A stretch of DNA of 64,000 nucleotides, taken from Sorangium aterium. Lineage in GTDB: Bacteria > Myxococcota_A > Polyangia > Polyangiales > Polyangiaceae. Below are positions 35,477-44,196 of the stretch, piece by piece. How positions within the stretch are numbered: position 1 is the stretch's first letter; every line of letters starts with the position of its first letter. Location: NCBI RefSeq assembly GCF_028368935.1, contig NZ_JAQNDK010000003.1, forward strand, positions 1,674,001-1,738,000, given 5' to 3'. The notes under the pieces are model-generated. The model ran no database searches. It worked only from the letters and a program-made list of their open reading frames with translations, and was not told where the DNA came from. A program made the translations under genes and the position numbers.

Positions 35477-37093
35477 GTGGAGAGCGCGCCATCGAGGGGG
35501 GTTGTTCTGGGGCGTTACGCCATTGGACCGCGGATGGCGCGCGGCGGGATGGGCGAGGTGTTTCGCGCGGTCGCGCTCGGGCCGGACGGCGAGGAGGTCC
35601 CGGTCGCCATCAAGCGAATCGTCCCGATGCACGCCGGCAGCGACGATCTCCGGCAGCTCTTCATCGCCGAGGCGAGCATGATGACCCGCCTCAAGCACCC
35701 CAACATCGATGAGGTGCTCGACTTCGGCGTCGACGAAGCGGGCGACTTCTACCTGGTGCTCGAGCTCGTGTCCGGAACGGATCTCGGGCGACTCTGCAAG
35801 GGGCTCTGGGCGCGCGGGGAGTCGGTGCCGGTGCCGATCGCGCTCTTCGTCGCCGCCCAGGTGCTCGAGGGGCTGGGCTACGCGCACGAGCGCTCGGCCG
35901 CCGAGGGGCGGCTGATGGTGCACCGCGACGTGAGCCCTGGAAACGTGCTCATCTCGCTGAGCGGCGTCGTGAAGATCGCGGACTTCGGCGTGGCGATCGC
36001 CACGCGGGGCGAGGTGGGGGACGCCGCCAGGCGCGACCTGGTCGGGAAGCCGAGCTACATGCCGCCCGAGCAGTTCGATGGCGAGCGCGTCGACGCGCGC
36101 GCCGACGTGTTCGCCCTCGGGGTGGTCCTCTTCCAGATGCTCACCGGCACGCGGCCCTTCCCCGGGAGCAGCGCCGCCTCGCGGATGGCGGCGGCGCGCG
36201 AGGGGCAGATGCTGCGGGCGAGCGAGCGGCGCCCGGAGGTGAGCCCCGCGCTGGAGGCGATCCTCGCGCGCGCGCTCGCGCCGCGCCGGGACGACCGCTT
36301 CCCCGACGCGCGCGCGATGCTGGAGGCGATCGAGGCGCTGCGCGAGGCAGGCCACGAGATCGGCACGCCGGAGGACCTCGGGGCGCTCGTGAGCGCGGCG
36401 CTGAAGGAGTCGCCGGAGTCGCGTCCGCCGGGCCCCCACACGCCCGAGCTCCCCGAGGACGAGGACGACCTGGAGGGGGGCGAGCTGACGCGCGCCGACG
36501 CGGACAGCCCCTTCACGCTGCGCGCGACGCGGCGCCCCGGCGCACCGTCGCAGGTGCTCGGCGGCGAGGCCGAGGCGCTCGATGGCATCGACGCGGCGCT
36601 CCCGGCGCCGTCGAGCGCCCCGGTGAGCGGCGGGTTCCACGTCGTGGCGCCGGCGTCCGGCGACGACGGCTCGCTCGATCCGCTCCTGGCCTCGAGCCTG
36701 AGGGGGGCGGTCTCCCTGGCGCCGAGGCCGCGCGACGAGGCGCGGCCTCCGTCCTCGGCGCCGGGCGCGGTCCTCCCGCCGGCCGGGGCGACGCGGCAGC
36801 GCCTGCTCGCGGGGGCGATCGCCTGCGCCGCGCTGGCGGGGATCGCGATCGCCAGCGTGCGCGTCGGCCGCGGCGGACCGAGCGCAGCCTCCCCCGCAGC
36901 CGTGCACCGCGTCGTTCGGGCAGTGCAGCCGCAGATCGCCGCCGCCGTGCAGGCCGCGCTGTTGCCCCTGCGAAGAGCTCCTTCCCCTGCGAGCCGCGCC
37001 GAGGGCGCTGCGCCGGCCGCGGGCTCCACCGCGGACGCTGCGCCGACCGCGGTCTCCGGCCCCGCCGCTGCGCCGGCCACGGACACCCCGTGA
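35477..37093 (+). CDS. Hanks-type Ser/Thr protein kinase, membrane-anchored
   Basis: 538 residues, GTG start. Complete kinase motifs: ARGGMGEVF (Gly loop), AIKRI (Lys), VHRDVSPGNVLI (catalytic loop) and ADFGVAIA (metal-binding DFG). So it should be active. After the kinase (about 10-275) comes a Pro/Glu/Asp-rich linker, one membrane helix (LLAGAIACAALAGIAIASV, near 443-460) and a short Ala/Pro-rich extracytoplasmic tail without a sensor domain. Myxobacteria carry many such kinases. The neighbour downstream, 45 bp away, is a methyltransferase-like lipoprotein. Confidence 0.92.
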   Translation: MESAPSRGVVLGRYAIGPRMARGGMGEVFRAVALGPDGEEVPVAIKRIVPMHAGSDDLRQLFIAEASMMTRLKHPNIDEVLDFGVDEAGDFYLVLELVSGTDLGRLCKGLWARGESVPVPIALFVAAQVLEGLGYAHERSAAEGRLMVHRDVSPGNVLISLSGVVKIADFGVAIATRGEVGDAARRDLVGKPSYMPPEQFDGERVDARADVFALGVVLFQMLTGTRPFPGSSAASRMAAAREGQMLRASERRPEVSPALEAILARALAPRRDDRFPDARAMLEAIEALREAGHEIGTPEDLGALVSAALKESPESRPPGPHTPELPEDEDDLEGGELTRADADSPFTLRATRRPGAPSQVLGGEAEALDGIDAALPAPSSAPVSGGFHVVAPASGDDGSLDPLLASSLRGAVSLAPRPRDEARPPSSAPGAVLPPAGATRQRLLAGAIACAALAGIAIASVRVGRGGPSAASPAAVHRVVRAVQPQIAAAVQAALLPLRRAPSPASRAEGAAPAAGSTADAAPTAVSGPAAAPATDTP

Positions 37094-37138
37094 GCGGCCT
37101 CGCTTGCGGCGCTCGGTCCGCTCGGTTAGCAGCGCGGC

Positions 37139-38014
37139 ATGCGACGCCCTCACGTCCTCCTTGCCCTCGCCCTGACCGCGCTCGCCGGCTGTAGCGCCTC
37201 GCCGCCCGCAGCTCCGCCTCCGACGGCTGCGCCTCCGGCTCAGCCCGACGCGCCGCCCGCTGCGGCGGCCCCCGCCCCAGGCGACGCGGCCGCCTCGACG
37301 CCGCCGCCGGCCACCTCGGTCGACGTGCCCGCTGCCCTGCGCGCCGTCGTCGACGCCGCCGATCGCGCGGACGCCGACCGGGCGCTCGATGCCGGCCGTA
37401 AGCCTGCGGAGATGCTCGCATTCTTCGGCATCCAGCCGGGGATGAAGGTCGCGGAGCTCGCGGCGGGGGGCGGCTACTCGGCCGAGCTCCTGGCTCGGGC
37501 GGTCGGGCCGGGAGGGGTCGTCTATGCGCAGAACAACCGCTTCGTCCTCGAGCGCTTCGCCGAGAAGCCGTGGAGCGAGCGGCTCAAGAAGCCCGTGATG
37601 AAGCCGGTGGTCCGGGTCGATCGCGAGCTCGACGACCCGTTGCCGCCCGAGGCGCGCGATCTCGACGCCGTGTTCCTCGTGCTCTTCTACCACGACACGG
37701 TGTGGATGGAGGCGGACCGGGCCGCGATGAACCGCGCGGTCTTCCGCGCGCTCAAGCCCGGCGGTGTGTTCGCGATCGTCGATCATGCGGGGCGCGCCGG
37801 GACAGGCGTGACCGAGGTGAAGACGCTCCACCGCATCGAGGAGAAGATCGTGCGCGAGGAGATCGAGCGGGCCGGCTTCCGTCTCGCGGCCGAGGCGACC
37901 TTCCTCCGGAGCGCCGCGGACACGCGCGACTGGAACGCCTCGCCCATGGTGGCGGGCGAAAAGCGGGGCACGAGCGATCGCTTCGTCCTGAAGTTCGTCA
38001 AGCCCGGAGGCTGA
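37139..38014 (+). CDS. Lipoprotein with SAM-methyltransferase-like fold
   Basis: 291 residues. A lipoprotein signal (VLLALALTALAGCSAS, lipidated Cys about 18) and Pro/Ala linker of 45 residues precede a class I methyltransferase-like domain: VAELAAGGGYSAELLA (motif I, but GGG instead of GxGxG), LDAVFLVLFYHDTVW, LKPGGVFAIVDH (motif IV/V-like) and the terminal strand. Export implies no cytoplasmic SAM, so either the protein binds another ligand or it was retained for structure. Similar periplasmic methyltransferase-like proteins are known in proteobacteria. Likely co-transcribed with the kinase. Confidence 0.75.
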   Translation: MRRPHVLLALALTALAGCSASPPAAPPPTAAPPAQPDAPPAAAAPAPGDAAASTPPPATSVDVPAALRAVVDAADRADADRALDAGRKPAEMLAFFGIQPGMKVAELAAGGGYSAELLARAVGPGGVVYAQNNRFVLERFAEKPWSERLKKPVMKPVVRVDRELDDPLPPEARDLDAVFLVLFYHDTVWMEADRAAMNRAVFRALKPGGVFAIVDHAGRAGTGVTEVKTLHRIEEKIVREEIERAGFRLAAEATFLRSAADTRDWNASPMVAGEKRGTSDRFVLKFVKPGG

Positions 38015-38107
38015 GCCGCCGCAGCGGCCTGGGCTCATCGCTGGCAGCGGGTGGCGGCGGCGCACGCCATCCGCCGCCTCCGCCGCCCCACGGGGCGAGG
38101 GCGGCGC

Positions 38108-39217
38108 TCACCCGTCGGAGCGAACGCAGCGCGCGAGCCGCCGATCGCGGACCGTGTGGTCCTGCGATGCGCCGTTCGTGAAGTTGACGAGGACGGCCTT
38201 CTCCGCGCTGCCGATGGCGGGCGTCGACGACCAGAAGACGTCCGACGGCGTCCCCGGGAAGGCCTCCAGGTCGATCGCCGGCCCGGACAGCCGATCATCG
38301 ACGATCGAGAGCAGCTCCTTCGCGCTCGGCAGCCGCCAGTCGCTCTTCGCGGCGAGGTCGAGCCCTTCGCAGTGCGCGAGCGCGTCGCTCCAGATGAACC
38401 GGGTCTGGGAGGCGTGGCGCTGCCAGACGAGCCCCGTCGAGCGATCGAGCACCCAGTCCTCGCCGGGCGAGAGATCGGCCGGCGCGATCCCCTTCACGCC
38501 TCCGACGCACAGCGCCCGCGCGCCGGCCGTGTCGTCCTTCGGGAAGAAGCCGAGGGACGCATCGCTGGCCAGCACGCCCCAGGCGAACGACGTGTCTGCG
38601 GCGACGTCGGTCGCGGACCAGTAGAAGCTGTCCTGGCTGGACGTGAAGAAGATATCGGGAAACGCCGTGATATGGCCGAAATCCAGGATGGAGACGAGCT
38701 CGATCCGCGTCGGCACGCGCCAGTCCGAGAGGCCGCCGATCCCCTGGGCGCTGAGCGCCGCGCAGTGCTCCTGCGCGCCGACCAGCGTGAACATCGCGTT
38801 CTCCGCCACCTTTTCCCAGGTGAGCCCGGTCACCGAGTCTTTCACCGCGCCGTTGGCTTCTGTGTAGGAGGGAACGGCGATCTCGTAGTTCCCGTCCTGT
38901 CCGAAGAAGGGCGCCGAGGGTCCTGGGCACTCCTCCAGCACGGTCGTCCCGTTCGAGCACCGCGTCGTCGGCGAGTCCGGCCATGTCACCGGCACGGGCG
39001 GCGGCCCTCCGCCGGTCCCTCCCCCGGCGCCCCCGCCGCCGATCGGCTCGCTGCCGCCGCCGCCGATCGGCTCGCTGCCGCCACCGCCGGTCGAGCCCAC
39101 GGTGCCGGTGCCGACCTGAAAGGGCTCTCCGATGCATCCGGCGAGCGTGACGGACTCCACGAGCAACGCGGCCAACAGCCAGGTGAAGCGAAGGGCGTGA
39201 GGGGTCTCGTTGGGCAT
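38108..39217 (-). CDS. DUF1566 lipoprotein
   Basis: 369 residues from the ATG that gives the lipoprotein signal (LLAALLVESVTLAGC, lipidated Cys about 28). A Gly/Ser/Pro-rich spacer with GGGGSEPI repeats leads to two DUF1566 modules: GLTWEKVAENAMFTLVGAQEHCAAL...SDWRVPTRIELVSI and GLVWQRHASQTRFIWSDALAHCEGL...SDWRLPSAKELLSI. DUF1566 proteins are cell-surface or secreted, of unknown function, and often carry C-type-lectin-like folds. It converges with the methyltransferase lipoprotein. Shine-Dalgarno weak. Confidence 0.78.
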   Translation of the reverse strand: MPNETPHALRFTWLLAALLVESVTLAGCIGEPFQVGTGTVGSTGGGGSEPIGGGGSEPIGGGGAGGGTGGGPPPVPVTWPDSPTTRCSNGTTVLEECPGPSAPFFGQDGNYEIAVPSYTEANGAVKDSVTGLTWEKVAENAMFTLVGAQEHCAALSAQGIGGLSDWRVPTRIELVSILDFGHITAFPDIFFTSSQDSFYWSATDVAADTSFAWGVLASDASLGFFPKDDTAGARALCVGGVKGIAPADLSPGEDWVLDRSTGLVWQRHASQTRFIWSDALAHCEGLDLAAKSDWRLPSAKELLSIVDDRLSGPAIDLEAFPGTPSDVFWSSTPAIGSAEKAVLVNFTNGASQDHTVRDRRLARCVRSDG

Positions 39218-39559
39218 GGGCAAGCGGCGGCGCCTGGAAAGGATCCGGGCCAGCAGCCTATCATTCACCGGGGCACGGGGGTCGACTTCCTCGCAGGCGC
39301 CTCGCGCGGCAGGCTCGCGTCGTTGCCCCCCGCCGGCCGCCCGCCGCTTCGTTCCCCCCGCGCCCGCGTCGACGGCGTTCGCGCCGCCCGCGCGGGTCGG
39401 CCGGCCCGTGAGAGGCGAAGCGAGCATGATGGAAGAACGACGCGCAGCGGAGAGTGGGGTTGAGCCCCTGCACCTCGGTGCCTCTCCGCCGCGTCGATTT
39501 CTTCTACGCAGGTCGCGTCTGGCGCCCTTTCCACCTTTGCGGACAGAGGGGCCGTCGCG
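39218..39559. other. Intergenic region
   Basis: 342 bp between two minus-strand genes. It contains the upstream region of the DUF1566 gene and the downstream region of the protease gene. I see nothing in it beyond ordinary GC-rich sequence. Confidence 0.3.
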
Positions 39560-41149
39560 TCACGGCGTCGTGTAATCGACCTTCACCGTGTACGTGCTCT
39601 CCGCATATCCCTGCACGAGGAGGAAGGCCTCCGACTGCCCTTCCGGGACCGTCAGCTCGCACGTCTCGTCCGCCCCGTCGAGGTAAGGCCGGCAGTCGAA
39701 GGCGCTCAGCGTGGGCTGCTCCCCGAACCGCACGTAGAGATCGGGATCTCCGGTACCGCTCATCACGGCCCGGAAGGTCGTGCCAGGGACCACCGAGATC
39801 GGCCCATGGGACGCCGTCTCGCGCCGCGAGACGCTGCCCTCGAAGCTCGTCGAGGTCTCGGTGCCGCCCGCGGTGCCGCCGCCTCCGGGCTCGCCTCCGG
39901 GCGCCTTCGGCGCGGAGTAGCGCACGTCGATGTCGTAGGTCGAGGCCGTGAAGCCGTTCACCTTGACGAAGGCCCTCGTCTTGCCCGCGGGCACATCGAG
40001 CGTGCATGTCTCGTTGGCGTCGCTGAGGTAAGGCCGGCAATCGAACGATCTCGCCGTCGGCGCGTCGCCGAACTTCACGAAGAGATCGGGGTCTCCGGTC
40101 CCGGTCATGACGACGGTGAGGGTCGTCCCGGGCACGACCTCGAACCCCTCGGCGGGCCCGACCGTCTCGAAGGCTCCCCGGGCGAGGCGCCCGCTGAAGT
40201 GCTCGGTGGTCGGCTCCCCGGTCGGCTCCCCGGTCGGCTCTCCGCCGCCTCCACCACCTCCGCCGCCTCCACCACCTCCGCCGCCTCCACCACCTCCGCC
40301 GCCTCCGCTCGGCGTGCCGTAGAGCGATTGGACGCCCGCGATGTCCTTCTCCGTGAGGACGAGCGTGCTGTCGCCGGTGCCGTTGCACTGGGGATAGTGC
40401 ATGACGGACGCGCCATCGTACTCGGTGAGGGCACGCCAGTTGTCGTCCTCGAAGCAGGTGCCCGACTCAGGACGGGTGTGCTCGTGACGGAAGCCAAGGG
40501 TGTGCCCTAGCTCGTGGCGGAGAATGCCCGTGAGCGTGGGCCGCGTGCTGTCGAAAGCGTTCCCGTCGATCAGCACGTTCCGCGAGTACCTCGACTGGCC
40601 GGGGAAGAAGGCGCGCGCCAGGTACTGACCGCCGGTGTTGACGGGGTTCACGTCGAACAGGACCTGGCTGGTGCTCGATGTGCAGTTCGCGTCGGCCGAT
40701 TCGACATGGATGAAGTCGACGTCCGTGACGTCCTCCCAGGCCTTGACGGCATCCGCCATCGCCGTCACGACCGCCCCGTACTTGTCCCCGAATCTCTTGC
40801 TCACGCAGTAGGAGAGGTTGTGCCGCTGCTCCGCCGTCCAGATGACGTCTTCCCCCCCTTCCTGGTTGACGATCAGCGCACCATCGCGCACATGCGCCTC
40901 CCAGAACTCGCGCAGATGCTTGATATCTACGACCGGCGTGTCCCCGTTAACAATGTAGATGCCAGTGTCAGGCTCGCGGAACACCGTCCGCTCGAACCGC
41001 TCAAATCCCAGCTGATTCGTGCCGACTTCCTCGGTGTCGGCGCCACCGACGTCTGCCGAGCAACCGGCCGCGGCGGCGGTCAAACCAGCGATCACCAAAA
41101 CGAGCTTACGGGCGATCACATTGCTCTCGTGCGGCTTTGCAGGATGCAT
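39560..41149 (-). CDS. Secreted astacin-like zinc metalloprotease with two PPC domains
   Basis: 529 residues. The start is supported by AAAGGAG just upstream of the ATG. Lipoprotein signal peptide LVLVIAGLTAAAAGCSAD, propeptide, then a catalytic domain with HELGHTLGFRHEHTRPE (zinc ligands and Glu, the astacin/metzincin signature) and SVMHY (Met-turn). A tract of 22 glycines and a (GEPT)3 segment link it to two pre-peptidase C-terminal beta-sandwich domains (each FxGxLxRGxFETVGP...GTGDPDLFVKFG and ...GTGDPDLYVRFG). Such enzymes are secreted proteases. The glycine run is encoded by an 18-bp DNA repeat. AT-rich upstream DNA with TACAAT at 41278-41283 (minus strand) could be the -10. Confidence 0.88.
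   Translation of the reverse strand: MHPAKPHESNVIARKLVLVIAGLTAAAAGCSADVGGADTEEVGTNQLGFERFERTVFREPDTGIYIVNGDTPVVDIKHLREFWEAHVRDGALIVNQEGGEDVIWTAEQRHNLSYCVSKRFGDKYGAVVTAMADAVKAWEDVTDVDFIHVESADANCTSSTSQVLFDVNPVNTGGQYLARAFFPGQSRYSRNVLIDGNAFDSTRPTLTGILRHELGHTLGFRHEHTRPESGTCFEDDNWRALTEYDGASVMHYPQCNGTGDSTLVLTEKDIAGVQSLYGTPSGGGGGGGGGGGGGGGGGGGGGGEPTGEPTGEPTTEHFSGRLARGAFETVGPAEGFEVVPGTTLTVVMTGTGDPDLFVKFGDAPTARSFDCRPYLSDANETCTLDVPAGKTRAFVKVNGFTASTYDIDVRYSAPKAPGGEPGGGGTAGGTETSTSFEGSVSRRETASHGPISVVPGTTFRAVMSGTGDPDLYVRFGEQPTLSAFDCRPYLDGADETCELTVPEGQSEAFLLVQGYAESTYTVKVDYTTP
40242..40306. repeat. 18-bp tandem repeat encoding a polyglycine linker
   Basis: CCGCCGCCTCCACCACCT repeats exactly three times (40242-40259, 40260-40277, 40278-40295) plus 11 bp. 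On the coding strand it makes part of the 22-Gly run of the metalloprotease; just downstream in the protein is a 12-bp repeat for GEPT. Likely to vary in copy number. Confidence 0.85.
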
Positions 41150-41647
41150 TTGGAGCTCCTTTCGGGGGAGGCGAATCACGCTGTCCACGCGAACTCGATG
41201 AGACCCAAATGCCTTAACCCGATTTGACCCTCAGTCGGATAGCCAAATCTGACCGCCGTTCATAAAAAGGGTTCAGGATTGTAAAAAATTTCGAAGAGAG
41301 CGGATACGGTTCCCTTGTCACGGGAAAATTCCTGTCACACGCGAAGTGAACAGATCACGTCGGACAGATACACTGGAAAACAACACATCTTGAGCTCGGG
41401 CAATGCGTACTTGCATCGCAGCGGCATCAGGATCCTCCTGCCTTCGTTGCGTCGATGAAAGGCGCGGAACGCACGCATGCAACGCGACGGCTGCGGCGCG
41501 GCGCGTGCGGGCGCAGCTGCGAGCGCCGTGGCAGCCGACGACGCGCGGATGCCTCCGCGGACGCCGAGCGCGGCGCGATCGTTCAGGCTGGCGTCGGAAC
41601 AGTCGGAACAGCGCGCAGCGCTCGTCGCGCGGGATGACGGCGGGCGT
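41150..41647. other. AT-rich upstream region of the metalloprotease
   Basis: 498 bp. 41220-41400 is noticeably AT-rich for this genome (runs such as AAAAAATTTCG and CATAAAAAGGG) and contains a minus-strand TACAAT at 41278-41283, a possible -10, with a leader of about 130 nt to the protease start. No coding frame is supported in it. Confidence 0.4.
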
Positions 41648-43285
41648 TCACCCGCGCGCTGACAGGATCCGGCTGAACGCCTCGCCGACGGCGCGCGCGA
41701 GCTCGACCATCCGGCGCGAGCCGCTCGAGGTGTCGAGGATCCGATCGGCGACCAGGATCATCGCGGGCCGGCCGACGACCTGCACGGCGACGGCGGCGAC
41801 GTCGAGGCTCGGGTTGACCATGACGTCGAGCAGCGGCGCGTGGGTGGGGGTGCCGGGGATCGGGCCGACGTAGAGGTGGGTCGCCACGGCCGTGGCGAGC
41901 ACGCTCGGCTGATCCATCGGGAGGGAGAGCTTGCGCAGCGCCTCCTGGTCGCCGAACTCCGCGTTGCACGCGAACCCGCGAAAGACCCCGCGGTGCGCGG
42001 CGAAGATGGCGACACGCCCGGCGAACAGCCGCAGTCCCCGGAGCGCGAGCCGGATGACGTCGTCGCGCGTGCGCGCGAGGTACAGCGCGTCGATGACGTC
42101 GCTCAGATCGACGAAGGGCTGCGGCGGCGGATCGTCGTCGAGGGGATCGGCGCGCTCCGGCTCGGGCGCCGGAGGCAGCGCCGGGAGCCGCCCGGAGTGC
42201 CGGCTCGACGGCGGCGCGGCGCTCTCCGGGCGAGCCCTGCCGCTGCCCGGCGCCGGGGCCTCTGCAGTGGCGGAGCGGCGGCGCGAGAGCGGCGCGAGGC
42301 CGGAGGGCGCGTCGAGCGGCAGCCGGCCGAGGCGCCGCGTCGAGGGGGCCGGCTCCCGCCCGGCGCTGTCCGGCGCGCGGTCGGGGCCAGGCGAGGCCTG
42401 GGGCATGATCGAGGCGAGCAGCTTGAAGGGCGGCGAGATCTCCACGGGCGGAGGCGGCGGAAAGGAGACGGCGGGCGGCTCCACCGCCGGCGCGCGCAGG
42501 GCCGCCTGACGCCCGGTCGCCCTCCCGCCCGCGCCGCGTTCGGCGTCCGCCGGGCGGCGAGCGCTCGAGGGAGAGCCGCGCGCGCCGGGGGCCGCCTTGG
42601 AGTGGCGGAGCGGCAGGATCGCGTCCTCGTGCGCCGCAGGCGTGTCCGCGCGCTGAGCGTGACCGTTGCGCGCCGCTCCGCGGTGGCCGTGCTTGCCGCT
42701 CGGCGCCTCGACGAGGCCCGCCTCGTCGAACGAGGGCACCGAGGCGCGACGGATCAGCGGGATGGGCACCTCGGACGACGGCGGCGGCGGGATGGTCGAC
42801 TGGGGCGCGCCGTGCGGAAACGCCGGGGTCGCGCGCCGCGCGCGGGAGGGGACCTGCTCCCGCTCGTCGAGATCGAGGGCGCGGATGGCCTCCTCGACCG
42901 CCGTGATCGGCGCGCGGACGATGCGCACCGGCGCGCCGAGGTGGAAGCTGAACTCGTCGGCGATGTGGCGATCGAGCGGATCGGCCGCCGCGACGTCGAT
43001 GGTGCCGACGCCGGGATCGATGCGGATCGGGACGGCGCCGAGGCGGCGGCACATGGCGCGCGGCAAGCGCGCGACGAGCTCTCGCGCGCCGACGACCTGC
43101 CGGAGCGCGAGGCCGCCGTGGCGATCGAGCTCCTCCTCGAGGGCGCGCTCGCTGATGGCGGCGCGGTCGATGAGGGCGCGAGGGAACGGGATGCCCCGCA
43201 GGACCGCCACGAAGAGGGCGGCTTCGACCTCAGCCTTGGAGACGGCGCCGGCGGCGATGAGGAGGCGGCCCAGGTCTAGCGACAC
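41648..43285 (-). CDS. GspE N-terminal-domain protein with C-terminal GAF-like region
   Basis: 545 residues from a GTG that starts at VSLDLGRLLIAAG; an earlier ATG frame adds 19 residues with no matching character, so the start is uncertain. The first 150 residues match the N-terminal domain of type II secretion/type IV pilus ATPases (MshEN/GSPII_E_N: LGRLLIAAGAVSKAEVEAAL...AISERALEEELDRHGGLALRQ...RRLGAVPIRIDPGVGTIDVAAADPLD). No ATPase follows; instead there is a 230-residue Pro/Arg/Ala-rich linker and a C-terminal GAF-like domain (VIDALYLARTRDDVIRLALRGLRLFAGRVAIFAAHRGVFRGF). Such proteins in myxobacteria are proposed c-di-GMP-binding or regulatory proteins; this is inference. Confidence 0.7.
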   Translation of the reverse strand: MSLDLGRLLIAAGAVSKAEVEAALFVAVLRGIPFPRALIDRAAISERALEEELDRHGGLALRQVVGARELVARLPRAMCRRLGAVPIRIDPGVGTIDVAAADPLDRHIADEFSFHLGAPVRIVRAPITAVEEAIRALDLDEREQVPSRARRATPAFPHGAPQSTIPPPPSSEVPIPLIRRASVPSFDEAGLVEAPSGKHGHRGAARNGHAQRADTPAAHEDAILPLRHSKAAPGARGSPSSARRPADAERGAGGRATGRQAALRAPAVEPPAVSFPPPPPVEISPPFKLLASIMPQASPGPDRAPDSAGREPAPSTRRLGRLPLDAPSGLAPLSRRRSATAEAPAPGSGRARPESAAPPSSRHSGRLPALPPAPEPERADPLDDDPPPQPFVDLSDVIDALYLARTRDDVIRLALRGLRLFAGRVAIFAAHRGVFRGFACNAEFGDQEALRKLSLPMDQPSVLATAVATHLYVGPIPGTPTHAPLLDVMVNPSLDVAAVAVQVVGRPAMILVADRILDTSSGSRRMVELARAVGEAFSRILSARG

Positions 43286-43587
43286 TCGCTGCACAATACC
43301 AGAAAGGACGCTGCCAGCGTGCAGCGCCCCGCATCCGGTCACGACGGACGCTGCGCCTTCCGGACGGGCGGCAGGAGGGCAGCGGGCGCGTTCCCTCGCC
43401 AGCGCAGGCGGCGGGGTGGCGCGCTGGGCGAGCGAGCAGGCCAGGCGAGCTCATGCGCTCACACCGAGCCCCGGCTCACGTCCTGGCGTGGAGCGCTGGC
43501 TCACGCCCTCACGTCGAGCGTTTCCGCGGCGGAGCCCTGTGGCCGATACAACAACAGGCCTGGGAAGGGCCGAGAGACCTCGAGTCC
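43286..43587. other. Intergenic region
   Basis: 302 bp between two minus-strand genes. Short imperfect repeats of GGCTCACG/GCTCACGCC type occur near 43470-43520. I see no promoter or coding frame that I would support. Confidence 0.3.
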
Positions 43588-43887
43588 TCAGCGGGAGAAC
43601 TGAAAGACCACCTCGCTCTGCCGCACGAGACCCAGGTTGTCGCGCGCGATCCTCTCCACGGCGGTCGGGTCGTCGCGCAGGCGCGCCACCTTGCCGCGGA
43701 GGGCCTCGATTTGCCGCCCGAGGTCGGCATTCTCCTCCTCGACGTCGGCGAGCTCTCTCTCGAGCTCCCGCAGGCGGGGCAGCCCCTGCGGCGAGAAGAT
43801 CATGATCGGTGCGCCCACGACGGCGACGATGAGCACCGCGATGGGGAGGGTCCGCTCCAGGAACTGCGCTATTCGACGCACAGGCAT
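43588..43887 (-). CDS. FtsB/DivIC-family septum formation protein
   Basis: 99 residues from the ATG preceded by GGAGGA. Short cytoplasmic tail (MPVRRIAQFLERT), a membrane helix (LPIAVLIVAVVGAPIMIF), then a coiled coil with heptad pattern LRELERELADVEEENADLGRQIEALRGKVARL, and the family ending DPTAVERIARDNLGLVRQSEVVFQF. This is the layout of FtsB/DivIC, which with FtsL and FtsQ controls the divisome. It is divergent from the pseudokinase-TPR gene. FtsB versus DivIC cannot be separated from sequence. Confidence 0.85.
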   Translation of the reverse strand: MPVRRIAQFLERTLPIAVLIVAVVGAPIMIFSPQGLPRLRELERELADVEEENADLGRQIEALRGKVARLRDDPTAVERIARDNLGLVRQSEVVFQFSR

Positions 43888-44196
43888 CCGCTCGCACGTC
43901 CTCCGCGCTCCTGTCAACTTTCCTCCAGGGTTCCTGCAACTCCGCGTTACCTTTACCCGGACTCTCGGCGGGCAGGCGCGGTGAGCACGACCCCGCGCGC
44001 CACGTCGATCCACGTCGATTGCGCCCACGTCGAGCGCCGCCGTCGCGCCGCGCGCCGCGGAAGCGCCCTGCAAAACAGGCGATCGTCGGATGTCGCATGG
44101 AGCCCCAAGCTTCGCTAGCATGCCCCACGTCCCCCGCCGTCCGGTAGGTCCGCTGCGCGCGCAACGCCGGCACGATGGCTCGGCCCGAGGAGTCCC
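43888..44196. other. Divergent promoter region
   Basis: 309 bp between the FtsB/DivIC gene and the TPR pseudokinase gene, which point away from each other. Both genes have good Shine-Dalgarno sequences; I cannot pick promoter hexamers with confidence. No coding frame supported. Confidence 0.35.
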
